A DNA stretch of 64,000 nucleotides from Lepisosteus oculatus (Eukaryota > Chordata > Actinopteri > Semionotiformes > Lepisosteidae), in NCBI RefSeq assembly GCF_040954835.1, contig NC_090703.1:20163444-20227443 (forward strand), read 5' to 3'. Made by a program: the position numbers and the translations under genes. Below the pieces are notes generated by a model. The model searched no databases and was not told the DNA's origin. It saw nothing but the letters and a program-made list of their open reading frames with translations. Shown piece by piece: positions 33,701 to 46,502 of this stretch. Position 1 is the first letter of the stretch; each line of letters starts with the position of its first letter.

Positions 33701-36700
33701 TAAAGCTGGTTGCCAGCAAATATTTGGTATCTGAACTGGGTGTATGTACCTTGGAACAAAGGAATGGTTGGCTCAGATAACCCGTTGCAGGTGTGGGGTG
33801 GTTCCTGCCTTGGCTTTGCTCTCTTCCAGAACCATGCTGCTTCAGAGGCATTTCAGTGATTCATGTGTTTAAAAAGCTTTTCATCCCTATTGAGAAGTGA
33901 AGCCACTGTGCACCTTTGAATTGAAAAAGATGAACAATACAGTATCATCGGTACACTAAAGTACATTTGGAAATGTTGATTAATTCATGAAATACATATT
34001 GCTATTAAATCTCAATATGTCGTTGTCGTTGATCTGCAGTTGCAGGCATGCCCCGAAGAACATGGTGCTCTTCCTAGTATTAACCAGTTTTTAATTAAGA
34101 ATTGCAGCTTAATAAATTGTTATTTATAAAAAATGGATTAGCAAATGAAAATTTTAAATTGTGATCCAGTCTCTTAATTGGCATTTTTGTGTATATTCTG
34201 ACACCTGTGACATTAACTTATGCAAAAACTTGTTTGAGCGGTCAAGTACCAGAAAGCAGCCAGTCATATAGGCCCAGAAACACTCTTCCCTCCCACAGGA
34301 GCAGAGTATGTCAGTGACTAGTGAGATTATTAATGACACATTTCAGATAGGGGAAGTGTGTCAACACAACAATCTGTTTAGTCATGGAGAGTCCTTTCTT
34401 TTTTTCCATTTAGTCCTTTCTTCTGTAAAATTGTTTTTTCCTAAATCCAATATGTATTTTGGAAGATGGGTTGCTTATAATAAGATGTTTTGTTTTGCTG
34501 CATACAAAATATCCTAATGAAACACTGTCCTTTTATTTTTTTAAAGCCTTTTGGCACACCCTAAATTGCTTTCTTGATCTGACAAGAGTGATTTTGATTT
34601 TGATCTGACAAAACTTTTCCTTTTCAAGTGATAATGGCCAGCTAATTAATAAGAAGTTTATTTTATGTGTGGATTCATTGTCAATTTTAATTTAATTTGT
34701 GAATTTTGAACTTCTTCAGCTTGCTTTTTGTTCACAGTGGAAGAGATGTTATTTCAGGTTTAAGGATAAGTAGAAGTACTTCAGTAGAGCATGCATTTTC
34801 TGGTGTATATATACTTTGCAACTCTTAATTCATGGCAGCAGTGTTGTTGGCTTTAAAAGTCAGAGAACATTTTAAATTTAGAACAGTTCACATGTTCTAA
34901 ACAGTTAAAATAAACCAATCAACACAGCACCTTTAGGATAAAAGGCCCTCATTTGTAACTGCAGTATATGCTCTGCTGAAATGGATGCACTGAAAAGCAC
35001 AGAGCCTTCTTGTGAAATTGTTGGCTAATTCAAATAACTGTACAGTACCATGACACCTGTGCAAATAAGAACAATGAAATTTGATTTGCATACAAATTGG
35101 AAGTCGAACCAGAAAGACTTGCACTAAATATGTAAAGGATCCAGTATTTTCAGACCACCTACACGTTTATTTCAGAAAGTTACAAAAGCAAAGGAAGGAC
35201 AGATAATAAAAACTTCAAATTACAATCAAGTAAATTCTTCTCTAGCACAGCTGTAGTTTCTGTGCTTTGGCCAATTAATCTTGTTCTGCGACAGGCTGTT
35301 CTTTTGCAATACAAGGAAAAACATGTTGAACAAATTAAGTGTTGTGCCAGTTTCCATTTATTTTCACAACTTTAGTTCGTGTTGGAGTTTGTGTTTAGCC
35401 CCTGTTGCATCCCTGAGTGGTGTTTTTATTTAGCTTTTCCAGTGTCTGAGAGACGATTTTTGAAAAACAAGCTTGTTATGGTGGGATATTCACAAGCCTT
35501 TATGAGAGCGTTGTATTGACAGGGTAGCACAAGACTCGGCTGGAACCAATTAGCACTAAGCTGCTAAATTACTGATCCTGTTTGTAGTTTAACATGTAGG
35601 GAAAGTCCGTGTCTTCTTCTCAGTGACCTATTTCCTGGCATCTTTTGTCTGTTTTTTTGAGTCTTTGAGGGATTCTTCCCAGGAAGTGGAGACTATGTTT
35701 TTGGTGGTTTTGCAGTACCATCTGAATTTTAAAACATGCCTGATCTGTCAGTGGTGTTTCTCACTAGCATTTACCTGTTCTGGTTTTGTTTGGTCCCGTC
35801 TTACCTAAATTGAGGCTTTTGTTTTTATTTTATTTGGTTTAGACCACGTAACAGCTTATGAATCATGGGTATATGGTCAGAAGAGACTGATGTTTCAAAC
35901 TTCCTTGTTGAAGTGAAAAGTAATTGCCAACACAGTTAAGGCAAAGTCAACCTGGTTTGAGCTGTAATGTTTACATCATAAGATGTTTGTGGATTACCCC
36001 TCTTATGTTCCAAAGAATTTAATGTCCATGAACAGACACGATATATTGACATCAATAATTCACTGTCCCTTATCCTTTTTTCTCAACTTGGAGGACACAT
36101 ACCAGTTTCTACAGTCACATTCTCCCCTATTTAGTTGTAGCAACCCAAAATAGTGTTTTTTTTAAAGAAACTGAGTAGGTACATTCCCATAAATCTCTTT
36201 GCCTTCGAACATGGAGCCCTCGTGGAAGGAATTAGACAAATTTCCTGCCAGGGTTAGTCCCTAAATGCTCTCGCACAATGTCACTGTAGAGTGAAAGTTG
36301 GGAAATTACTTTAGATTTGCTGTGTGACATTGAATGAATGCATCTTCGTTAGCTGGCCTCTGAGTTTGCTCTGGTGTCACTTTAGGAAGGAATAGTTGTA
36401 ATTCAAAATAGCTAATTTTCATTAATGGACACAAATGTGAGCAAACTGCCAGCACCCCAGAGTGGTTGTACTTTGTTGTCAATGTGTTGTTTTCGTCAGT
36501 TGTGTATTATGGTTTAAATGTCTGCAATGCCACTGCTGTGAAATTTCATGGACAAATTCATTTGATCTGGGAAAGGAAAATAATGCCTCTTAAGTAAATT
36601 CTGACGACTGAAATGAAGGACATTTACGAATCCCATCCTGATCTTTCTCTTCTCTTGACAGCCGAGAAGATTTCCAGAGAATACCTGAACTGGCCATAAA

Positions 36701-39700
36701 TCCCCTAGGCGACAGAATTATCAATGCCTTCTTTCCTGAGGGGTAAGATATGATTTTTTCAGATTGAGCTGTGCTGGACTTTCCTTTATGCCTGAAGTTA
36801 GAAGAGTCCTCTCAAGTTGTTCTGGCCCAGGTCTTCAATTACGTTTTGGAGTTACCGTAAAGAAATTGTGGATTGTAAAATTATGAAACTCGAAATCTGG
36901 ATGTCAGAAAATGGGATGTAAAATCATTATCTTTTTAAGAGAGTTCTATGGCATTTCATAACATATTTAGAAAGAGGGATGAAAAAAGTCTATTTTTCCA
37001 TAAACAATAAAATAAACAGTTAAAAAATTAGCTTAGTAAATCTTCATATGATGACAAAAGAATTTAGCTTTTTTCTTTTCTTTTTTTCTGTCACCACATT
37101 GAAAATGGAGGCTTATGGTTTTCATCCGCCTTTTAGTTTTGTGATATAAGCAAATTTTTAATTATTGTTGTTTTTCTATACTTGGGTTTTCCCATCTTAA
37201 AAAGATGGTTACACACTAATGACGTTATCTGTATTATTAAATCTAGCGAAATCTGTACGTAGCAGCTGTGGTTTTAGGTGTTGTTTTCTGTGCATGTGGT
37301 TTTGAGAAGCCATCGTGCAAGTAAGTAGTACCCTGCTCTGTATGTTCGTGGCTGTTTGTTTTTCAAAGTATACCCTTCTTCAGGGATTTTCGACACAGCC
37401 ATGTGTTATTATGAAGAAAGGGTACAATCTTTTCATATTTGTCACAGCCCCAATGTCTATAAATATCATACACCGAACCATGTTAGCTACAGAGTTCATT
37501 CCAAGAAAGAGGACACATCGGAAACATGGATTTCATTATTTTCATCAAGTGAACAGTTAAAAATATAAAACATGACGTTAATAGCTCATTCAGCCAATAG
37601 GGACTCATGATTTTCTATACAGAAAATAATTCATTGTTCTGCTCTTAGTTTTAAAACAGCCTTTCTTCCTCCGGAACTTCTCTTGCTATTCTCATCCATG
37701 AATTGAATGTTTTTTTTTTAAAAGAGTGCTTTATAATAGTAGTCCCAAATTGACTTTTAAGGTGTGTCAAGTAGTCTGAAATAGACTAAAGTAAATAAAC
37801 ATGAAACGAAATTTATTTAGCACCTATACCTTATGAAAAAGCTTTTGAAAACTCAGAAGCATAATTATTCAACCCTTCATGTGATCTTGCACAAAACAAA
37901 ATTAATGAAATTGATGGAATGGCGTTCTCTCTTTTGTAATCTTTTAAAATGGCCTCACTGATCTCTGTATGTTCTGTAGGAAATGGTCATCAGACATGGG
38001 TGACAAACTCTAGAAGTGCTTAGGTTTAATATGTGCATTTTCCTCATTTAAAAGCTGTTGAATCTTAGGAGTAGGCCGTTATGGCGTCTTCACTAGTGGA
38101 AACTGCAGTGTTTTCTCTTTTGCCATTGTATACATTTAGCTGTGACGGTTTGTGTTGCAGTTCAACCCATGTCTTCCTAGTGGGGGAAAAAAGCAGTTTC
38201 AGCTTAGTCTGTGATTCATTAGCAGTGTTGTCTACAAGCCATTTCTCGGCAAATCCTGTCTTTTTTTCCAAAGGAAATGTCAATGTGAGTAGTTTTATAA
38301 TGTCCAGGGAGTTTCATGTCAAAGCATTTTAATATGCCAAAATAAGTCTTGGTTCTATGTTTTGAATGAGCAATAGCCAGTTCTTCAAAGTTTTTTTTTT
38401 TCTAGCTTTAAAGAGGTGTGTTGTTGAGAGCACATGTAATGAACATTGGACTGATGCCAGTGTCCCTGACTTGCCTACCACCCAGGGAGGACCAGGTGAA
38501 TTTCCGTGGCTTCATGCGAACTTTGGCTCACTTCCGTCCCATTGAGGACAACGAGAAGAATAAAGACTCCAACGCCACTGAACCTCTCAACAGCAGAAAC
38601 AACAAACTGCTCTGTAAGTACTTACAAGGGCACTGTCAAGAACGAGAGCATTTTAGGTTAGGTTGTAAGACCGATCTTAGGAAATAATGCATCCAACTTC
38701 ATTTCTGTGTTTTTACTATAAAATCTGTGAAGACAAACATCTTCACTTTTTCCCCGTTTCCAACACCAAACAATACTTACTGGCAGTTACATCTTTTACA
38801 GATTATTGAATTTACACACACTCTAGCAAACGAGTGAGTGTTCAGTAATCATTAAAGAGATGTACTGTACAAAAGTATAGTTTATATTTAGATGTATTCA
38901 ATATCTATTGAGATATTTATTAACTTTAAATTAAGAAATGACAATACAGGAGAGGGAGAGTCGTTGGCTGTTTTGACTGCAGCAGTAGATAAATGGGTGA
39001 ACCTCATGTGACAGCAGCTGCTGTGCAGGTTTGAGTTTTTACAGTATAGGTTCTAGTTTTCTCATCACTTTAAAGGAAGTGGGCATCCTAATGGTTTGCT
39101 GTACATCCCAATACCTAGCAGATGTTATATTACTTTCTTTCGTCATGCGTAAAGACCCAGAAATAAATCAAGAAGCTTGGGTTAAAGGATCACACCAAGC
39201 CCGAACAGCATTCCTCAATGTGTGTCTTTTTTATAGTGTGGTTTGTGGTTTTTAGTTTCTCACTATTTCTAGACAAAAAAAACCTTCCACTTGGATGATT
39301 TTCAATGTGGCCAGTGATGATGAGACTTTACACATTTAGAATGAGTTCCTCTTTCTTCACCATACACACAATAGCCCTAATTTTACATTTCTTACAAGTG
39401 AGAATATCACATAACCCTTAATCTGTAAATTAATTTGTTTGTTTTTCCTCTTTGTCTCTAGTTGCTTTCCGTCTCTATGACCTGGATAGGGATAACAAGA
39501 TTTCCAGAGACGAGCTCCTACAGGTATGGGTTACAGTCCTCACTGTTGTGAGTTCACTCTTTCTGAAGGCAGGATGTAGAGCTCAGTAGAAATTACTGGG
39601 CCTTCTACAGAGAAGAAAAATCCTTTACCCATTTAACACTAACGAAATTCATGATGTACCTAAAGCTGGTTGAATCATTTAAGCTCCAGAATTAATAGTT

Positions 39701-42086
39701 GATCTCAGTTAGTAGACGAGGAGACTGGTTTTAATCCACTTGTTCTAGAAAATTGGATTAAGTAAATCGCGGAATTCTTGGTCATTTAAGACTGCTAACA
39801 GATATGTGGGTGTATTTCCAGTTGTGCTGACATTACTGCAGATTTCTTGAATTTAAATGTGAGTCAGCTCTACAGTGCCTTACAATATAGTTGGGCTAAA
39901 CCAGTTGCGTTGTCTTTCAGACTGGGCTGAGAAAGCTGTGTTCGACCTCAGGATAAGAATAGTTTTGATCACACCCATTGTTCACCCACTGGTCAGGTGT
40001 GTAGTGTCAGCATGAGGTTACATCATCAGTAGAGTTAAAAGTACAAAGCCACTGGGATTCCTTTTCAGGCTCTTTGGTAACTTATTGTGTTAGCTAAGAC
40101 CACCCAACTCTGTTTATCAAAATAACCACATATTATACTTAAATGTTTTGTTCTAGAAAAGGCCAGAGCTCATACTCTAATACTCAATATCCAAGCTTTA
40201 AAGGCCCCAATGTATTGGATTAAACTGGGCAAACTTGTAAAACCTCAAATATCTGATTTTGCTGTTTTTCTAAACATAAGTTTCATCCAAAAGATGTACA
40301 GTGGACAGCTACTATAATCATAATTCCATAGTACATTTACAAGAAATGATTTAATAACCCTTGCTTTGTCAAGTCCTCCCTACATGTAACTGTGGTTGAG
40401 TGATTTCACTGTTATTCAAGCATCACGTCACTCAAGCCCTATTTTAAATTAATCTTTTCTTCTGTCTCAAAATGCCGAGTGAATAAAGATGGTGATGGTT
40501 AAATAGCCTCTCATTGTTTGTTGCTATCTTTATTATTTATCTGTTTGTCTGACATGTTTAAGCTGACTGATTGTGTACTTGCTGGAAAAATACTTATGTA
40601 TGGTTTTACATGTTCATTACAGCAACCTAAGGCACTAATGGACTCTCATAATCGATACTAAGGTCTGTGAGTCATGTTAAAATGAGACGGCTAGAACTTT
40701 CATAACAATAGTAGGAGAACTGAAGCTAGTTCTTGAATACTGTCATTTAACCAGGACCTATTTCAAGGCCTGTTGAGTTTTTTTTTTGTGGACTGGCTAT
40801 TCACCTTGTGTGTAAGGCAAGCACAGTGGAGCACTTGTGTAGTTTGCTATGCAACTTAGAGAGGAGTACAGTAATGGTGCCAAGTTAGGGAGTGTGCTTT
40901 CTGTGAATTATTTAATTTGCTGTGTCTGCTGTATAGGGTTTTATAATTTTCCTTAAGACATTAGTCGGGAAGATGCTGTCATTAGCTCTTAAAAGCTAGC
41001 GCTGGGACAAAGCCATAGATGTGTCATTTATCTGAGGTCATGTGTGTATGGTCACTAGGAATGTGCTGTCACTAGGAATCATCTCCTGGAAATCAATATT
41101 TAGCAATCCAGTAGGTGTCAATTACTGTTCTGTGCATTTTCTGCACGCCACACATGCCACAGTTTCCCCCCAAAATTGCTGGTGTCGTTTCTAGGTGCTG
41201 CGTATGATGGTTGGCGTCAACATCTCGGATGAGCAGCTGGGCAGCATCGCTGACAGGACGATCCAGGAGGCAGACCAGGACGGGGACAACTCCATCTCCT
41301 TCTCAGAGTTCATAAAGGTGAGACGGCACAGTTTCTTTCTGCGGCTAGATCCCCTGACCTGCCTCTTCTCATAAGTTTGACATTGCCGACCACTAAGGCG
41401 TTTAGAAATGTGTGGGCATGCATTTGGAACATTTAAAACGCCAAGGTCACTCTGCCTTGTATTTCTATCCAATTTCTGCTATAGCCTCTGCCAATGTTTC
41501 CCAAGTAAGTAGATGGCAGTCTGCAGTGAATTTGTTTTAGATTGACTTATGGACAATTTTAACCAAAATAATATTTACCAAAAACAAAGATATATGAAAG
41601 TATATAAGATAAGATCACTTTATTGGGCATATACAAGTTCTTGCATTAGGAATTAGTCTTTTCGCATACCCTAGCTTGCTCTCCATAAAACACACAGACA
41701 GGGAGAGAAGCTTGGGGTCAGAGTGCAGGGTCAGCCACAGTACACACCCATGGAGCAGCTGGGGTTAAGGGCCTTACTCAGGAGCCCAACGGAGTAGGAT
41801 TCCTCTGCTGGCTGCGGGATTTGAACCGGCAACCTTCCAGCCACAGCCACAGATCCTTAGCCACAGAGCCACTGCTCCGCCCCATGTCTCATGTATATAT
41901 ACATGTATTCACAGTGGTAAGAAGAAGAAAATTTAACACATTTTCTTCTTCTTTTTTTTTTAAACCCGGTTGTCTTCTGATGCAAACAGTGGTAGTGTTG
42001 TAGACTGAACTGAGTGTTGTGGGGTCTTACAGGTACTGGAGAAGGTGGACGTAGAGCAGAAGATGAGCATCAGGTTCCTCCATTAA
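27658..42086 (+). CDS. CHP1: Calcineurin-like EF-hand protein 1 (CHP1/p22), 7 coding exons
   Basis: Small calcium-binding protein. It is an obligate cofactor of plasma-membrane Na+/H+ exchangers such as NHE1, and is also known to inhibit calcineurin and to support GPAT4. Exons: 27658-27724, 32447-32519, 36662-36742, 38486-38613, 39462-39523, 41195-41317, 42033-42086, joining in phase to 588 nt, 195 residues, the family's exact length. The N-terminus MGSRAS has the Gly2 myristoylation signal. EF-hands 1 and 2 are degenerate. EF3 loop is residues 123-134 ([12 protein letters not shown]) and EF4 loop 164-175 ([12 protein letters not shown]), both with intact calcium ligands. The C-terminus IRFLH is conserved. 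Near-identity to mammalian CHP1 over the whole length leaves little doubt. CHP2 is less similar. Confidence 0.97.
29230..29815. repeat. Composite of dispersed repeat pieces in CHP1 intron 1
   Basis: Phrases such as gatctccaacctcggtcctgg (near 29263) and gtgtccagtcctggtcctgg (near 29599) belong to a common fish dispersed repeat, here in two neighbouring copies. Related fragments lie near 33000-33120 and 53040-53110. Class unknown. Confidence 0.45.
29835..30104 (-). repeat. tRNA-derived SINE, copy B
   Basis: The minus strand starts gggcggagctatggcactgt with A-box-like tggctaaggatctgcgcctg and B box GGTTCAAATCC, then the ctcaggggcccaacggagta body (plus-strand reading), ending in an AATAAAGTGATCTTA tail. 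Nearly full length. CHP1 intron 1. Confidence 0.8.
30118..30657 (-). repeat. 5S-rRNA-derived SINE with deleted C box
   Basis: On the minus strand the head keeps the 5S A-box block GAAGCTAAGCAGG (30633-30645) and gtgagcc, but lacks the gatgggagacc C-box segment present in the copy at 31319, a clean deletion of about 14 nt. The body and the (TTA)n-rich tail follow. 5' truncated just beyond the A box. Confidence 0.75.
30843..31003 (+). mobile_element. Fold-back element, copy 3 (11-bp target duplication)
   Basis: The left end is TAGGAACAAGTAATAGG and the right end ACCCACCTGAACTA. Flanks tttctatgata (30832-30842) and tttctgtgata (31004-31014) match 10 of 11. Like copy 1 it lacks the outer 40 nt of the left arm. 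Confidence 0.75.
31319..31897 (-). repeat. Full-length 5S-rRNA-derived SINE (SINE3 class)
   Basis: Read on the minus strand, it starts with a recognisable 5S rRNA moiety: ccatatcaccctgcaac, A box GAAGCTAAGCAGG (31843-31855), then C box TGGATGGGAGACC (31811-31823), then tcctggg. A 450-nt body follows, then gtaaagcgctttgagtggag and an (ATT)n tail at the 31320 end. Both internal Pol III promoter boxes are intact. Confidence 0.85.
32447..32519 (+). CDS. CHP1: CHP1 coding exon 2 (EF1 region)
   Basis: Residues 23-46 plus AG of Ser47 ([20 protein letters not shown]..). Acceptor tttctag, donor CTGAG|GTACTG. Confidence 0.96.
36662..36742 (+). CDS. CHP1: CHP1 coding exon 3
   Basis: Residues 47-73 plus GG of Gly74 ([18 protein letters not shown]..). 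Acceptor cttgacag, donor GAGGG|GTAAGA. Confidence 0.96.
38486..38613 (+). CDS. CHP1: CHP1 coding exon 4 (EF2 region and linker)
   Basis: Residues 74-116 plus one base ([20 protein letters not shown].. then the variable [11 protein letters not shown] linker). Acceptor ccacccag, donor CTCT|GTAAGT. Confidence 0.96.
39462..39523 (+). CDS. CHP1: CHP1 coding exon 5 (EF3)
   Basis: Residues 117-137 ([20 protein letters not shown]), the first functional calcium loop. Acceptor gtctctag, donor CAG|GTATGG. Confidence 0.96.
41195..41317 (+). CDS. CHP1: CHP1 coding exon 6 (EF4)
   Basis: Residues 138-178, carrying [20 protein letters not shown] and the second calcium loop. Acceptor tttctag, donor AAG|GTGAGA. 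Confidence 0.96.
41607..41883 (-). repeat. tRNA-derived SINE, copy C
   Basis: Same family as 20713 and 29835. Minus strand: ggggcggagcagtggctctg head, B box GGTTCAAATCC, AATAAAGTGATCTTA tail. It lies in the last CHP1 intron, 150 nt before exon 7. Confidence 0.8.
42033..42086 (+). CDS. CHP1: CHP1 coding exon 7 (terminal)
   Basis: Residues 179-195 ([17 protein letters not shown]) and TAA at 42084. Acceptor cttacag. Confidence 0.96.
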   Translation, partial: VLEKVDVEQKMSIRFLH

Positions 42087-43580
42087 GAAGCGACATTGAC
42101 CAGATGACATCATGCCAACTGAAGGATCAATCACATCTGCATTTCTTTAGATATGGACAGTAGTACTCCCTATCACTATATACGCTAGCTGAACCAGAAG
42201 GTCATGGGTGTCTGTGACCTTTCTGTCTTGTGCTCTTCTGTGAAACAAAGGGAATTTGTGTGCCTTGGTCATGTGTATGGTTAGTAAGTGATTTCCAAAT
42301 CTTTTTTTTTTATTTAACAAAGGATTTGAAAGATCCTGAACAGCATGAATGTCATTCCATGTGAACACTGGAAAGCATGTTAAAATGATGTCTTTGAGTA
42401 CTGTTTCTACACAACTACACTTCATGGATAAAGTATATAATTCATATATAATCTTTCAATGTCCATTTTAATTTTAAAGATTGGTTATTATCTATGTCAG
42501 ATGTTGATTTCCTGGATTTTATTTGTATCTTTCAATATCAACTGATCTCAGTGGTTCTAAATGACATTTGTAGAATCTCACAGCAGATGTTCCAGTTGTA
42601 GGCATTTATTCTGCTAAACATGATCTGATACACTGCACTGTCAGCTCCTCACTTGAGTACACGAAGGCATATTTGAAGTTAGTAAGGGATTAAGGTTATT
42701 TAGGTCTAGTGCCATGAAGTCTTTCTTAGTGTTTTTATTGCTTTGATAAACATGGACTTCCGCTCATTATGCTCTGGAAAAGCTAACCGCATCTAGTGGA
42801 TTGCAAAGGTCAGTCTGACTCGCTGTCACATTCCAGAAAGCCCCATCAGCATCCTAATGCCCAGTGTGTTACCTGAGCATTTGGCAGTACTGCCTGTTTT
42901 TTTCTTTCCAAATTTGCTGTTGTCTTAACTCTTCACTAAAAACATTTAGAAGTGCCCATGTACAGTCCCAATTACTTATCAGATGGTCAAGATGATCTGA
43001 TTTTAGGTTTGTCATAAGTGGCTAAAAATGGTGTTGATGGATCAAAAGGCTGTTGTTGCCTTTTGGTTTGTTGGGCATGGCGTACAGACCAATAAGGCAG
43101 AATCACAAAGACTGATGCATAGGTTTTTTTCTCATTCATCGAGTCAGCAGGCTTCATAAATGAACATAGGTGCGTTTTAGTGTAATTGACAGGACATTGT
43201 AACATTTGTCAGTATATACACTATTAATTGCTTAATGGTTTCATTTACTTTTAAAGGGGCCTTAATGTATTTTGGTTTGATTTTGTTGTTTTTGTGTGTA
43301 TATATTGAAATGATTAAACTGGAAAAATGTAAGTAGATTAATATAAACCTGTTAAATAAAACTATGGGAACTTGTGTAATTACAATTAGGAGCATGCCGC
43401 AGCTGCTATTGAATACTTTTCCATTGAAAAGTATTATTTATCAGTTTTGTGAATCACAAATATAGCTCAAATTGTGTGTTACTGTAGAGGTAATATAATC
43501 GCACACAACCATAAATTTTCTGAAATGTATAAATTTCAAGCAGTTTAAATGTCACTCAAATAAAACTCCCAAGTGCCATG
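42087..43580 (+). other. CHP1: CHP1 3' UTR with two poly(A) signals
   Basis: This noncoding stretch carries AATAAA at 43355-43360 and 43559-43564, so ends near 43380 and 43580 are both possible. A long 3' UTR is usual for CHP1. The extent is inferred. Confidence 0.55.
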
Positions 43581-46190
43581 CTTATTACAGATTCATGCTT
43601 TGACTCTCGTGTTGTCTTTTGGAAGAGGTAAAATTGGAGATCTACTATCTGCATAAGATTCTTAAAGCTGTCTTTGCTCTGGATAATTGCTCGGTGTGAC
43701 CAATTAAAAACCTGTATACCTAAACATTTCTTCAAGGAGGAAAAACTTTTTTAGTTAAGAAAAATAAATCCCCAATTAGCATGTTTTATTTTTCCCCTCC
43801 TAAAACGTTTTATGAATTTCCTGAGTTATTTTAAGTACTACTTAAAGTTGGTTGTGGGATGCATGTGGAACACTTCCAAGAGTCAGTACTATGGTCTATA
43901 ATCCTAAGAAAGCCTTGTTTTATTAGGTAGCTTTTAAACCTCCTTTTCAAAAAGCACTCAGAAACCTCCTTGGGGCTTCCTGTCATTTGCCCCCATGTGG
44001 ATCTCAGTTTTCTTTAATTAGGCCGATTTTGTTCTCAAACATCAGATTTTCATTGGTTTATTAATTAAATATCAAATGAATTTGTTGGGACAAGCCAGAC
44101 CATGGCTCGTCATGGTACAATTTCAATTGCTTTGATGCACATGGAATTCAATACAGTCGTACAACCAGTTCAGCAACCACCGGACAGAAAATGATGTGCA
44201 AGGCTATTTAAATGTTCTTTTGGTCTTGTTTGCTCTCCGGATCATGATGCCAAGGTGATTTCTCCATAATTCTGAATGTCGCTTCCTTATTTTGTGATTC
44301 ATTTATTTTCAGACAAAGTGGTTTAAAGTTCATGTACAATGAGGACTTGAAATGTGCCAACCTGCATGACCTATTGTAACATGACACCAGCTACTACATT
44401 GCAGTGTACGTGATGTACCTAGAAGTATTGTATTATAACAGGGGAAAGATCATTTAAATTGTAGCTGTCCAGAATGCTTTTATGCTGATCATTTATTCTA
44501 AATGTTTTTTTAATAACTTTTTAAAAAAAATTTGGGAGCAAAGGACAATCAAGCATGCCTTCATTAAGTAGTGTCTTAGTTGTGATTAGTGATTTGTGAT
44601 AGACTTAGTGATTTGAGAAGATTGAATGATTCCCTGAATGGAAAGGTGACTTTGTGCCTCAAAAGTAATGTCTTTGAATGGTTTGTGCTCCCTGAGCCGA
44701 GGTTAGGATTTAACCCTTGGACTCTGGGTGCAATAATGATGATTCAGAAGAAAAAAGCAATTTAAAGAAGCTGTGAAAGACTTGCTAAGAACAGGAAGAA
44801 TGCATGGAGAAGAAATTCTGGACTTGGGGTGCTGGAATTTGTATGTTCTCCCTGTGATTTAGCGGGTTTCCACCAGGTTTCTCTGACAGTCCCAAAAAAT
44901 ATTGGTAGGTTAATTGGCTTCGGCGAAAACTGGCCCTGGTGTGAGGGTGTGTACGTTTGTGGCTGTGTGTGCCCTGCGTGTCCCCATTAGGGTGTTTCCA
45001 GGGTTATCCGGGTGTATCCAGTGTATCTGGGTTAGGCTCCAGCTCCACTGTGAACCTGTACCGGCTAAAGTGACAATCGGCAGGTCACATTGCAAGAATA
45101 GATTGTTTCACCGATGATTCTGAAGTCTGCTAGGTTTCCTTTGTCAATGTCAGTTTCTTTGAGGATTCTGAATACCTGATTCATAGTCTCCTCTGTTCAG
45201 GATTCAGTTATTTTAGCCCGCCACTGTAGGACGTTCCTTTAAAACCAGGCATGTATCACGTTGTTCTACTCTGGACTGATACCACAGCAACAGTGTTTTT
45301 GTAACACGGCAACTAAAACTGTATGTAATACCGTGTTCTAAATACAGAATTTGTACACTTACATTCTATTGGGGCCTGTAAGAGCACTGTATACGTTTAA
45401 CTCAACACCCATGGAATCCGGTTCTACAATTTTAACTATCAGAACCTGACTTGCTCGCTTAGTGCTTCCTCACATTTGTGTTCTAGATGAAGAGAATGGA
45501 TCAGCACACATAGCAGGGTCAGTGTCACTGATCCCTGTAAAACATAGACATCAAATTCTTGTACATAGTTAATATCTACAAGCCCACCATTTCCAGTCTT
45601 ATAATTTTATGTTTCTGCTACCTTTATAAAACATTTACATTTTATATGAAATATCTTCTGACAGTTATTTTCTTGTTCTGAATTTTGTGGTCTTGTTAAG
45701 TTTCCTTGCTGTAGTACTCTTTAAATGTTAGTTAATCCTCTCATTTGGGTATAATCTGCGAGTCTTTTAACTGCACCAAAATATGGACCATTATTAGGAA
45801 AATTACTTTCTAATTATAAATTGGACTGAGCCCAATAGTAATTCGAAAGCTTCGTGTATGCTGTGTGCATGTACAGCATGAATACGTTATTGGTAATTAT
45901 ATAATTTTGTATCCACATTCCTTTAATAGAAACTTTTCGATTATTTTTATGACTGAACTGACCTGTGTGTTTTTATATCTAGATTAAATGTTAAAACGGC
46001 TTACTAAACATTTTCGACGTTGACCTTCAATTGTGTATAAGCCAACCGTTTTTTCCCCTTGCTGCATGATACTCATTCACCTTTTTATTAGACCGCAGCC
46101 AGCCTGCGAACTGAATTAAAATTCCCTTTTTTGTCTCCAGAATCATTCGTTTTGTAGGATTCCAAGACAATGTCCAATCGCCGCGCAGGG
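43580..46190. other. CHP1-cyrano intergenic region
   Basis: AT-rich, with one SINE at 44826. No coding exon or RNA gene is recognised. Confidence 0.5.
44826..45085 (+). repeat. Diverged tRNA-type SINE
   Basis: ggtgctggaatttgtatgtt, tggtaggttaattggcttcg and gggttaggctccagctccac mark the same family as 24985. Confidence 0.6.
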
Positions 46191-46194
46191 CTGG

Positions 46195-46502
46195 TAGGGA
46201 GGGCGGTGTCCTTTAATGTTATTGCGCCATTTTGTCCAATGGGGGTCACCTAAAGGGTGTTGAGGCGGGATCTTCATCTTGAGTGAGGGGACCGTGGAGC
46301 AACGACGAACGAGAAACTGCTCGTCAGCTTGCAGGGCTGGCTCGCCGGCTAAATGCGATGGTGAAATGGCGGAGACGGAGATGTAGAGACCCGGGTTGAG
46401 GGGTTCGGCTGCCGGCCAGAGAGGCGGGAAAGGCGCAAGCGAATGCATTTTTATATTTGTACACAGACGTGTGCGATTGGATTCCTTTGGATCGTTTTAG
46501 AG
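46195..46502 (+). promoter_or_regulatory. OIP5-AS1: Cyrano CpG-rich promoter and candidate exon 1
   Basis: This is an isolated CG-rich block. It has a YY1-type GCGCCATTTT at 46224-46233, CCAAT at 46236-46240 and a second YY1-like AAATGGCGG at 46364-46372. A strong donor AG|GTGAGG follows at 46502/46503, so exon 1 probably lies at about 46270-46502. Open frames across it are not conserved-looking. The placement of the start is inference. Confidence 0.55.
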
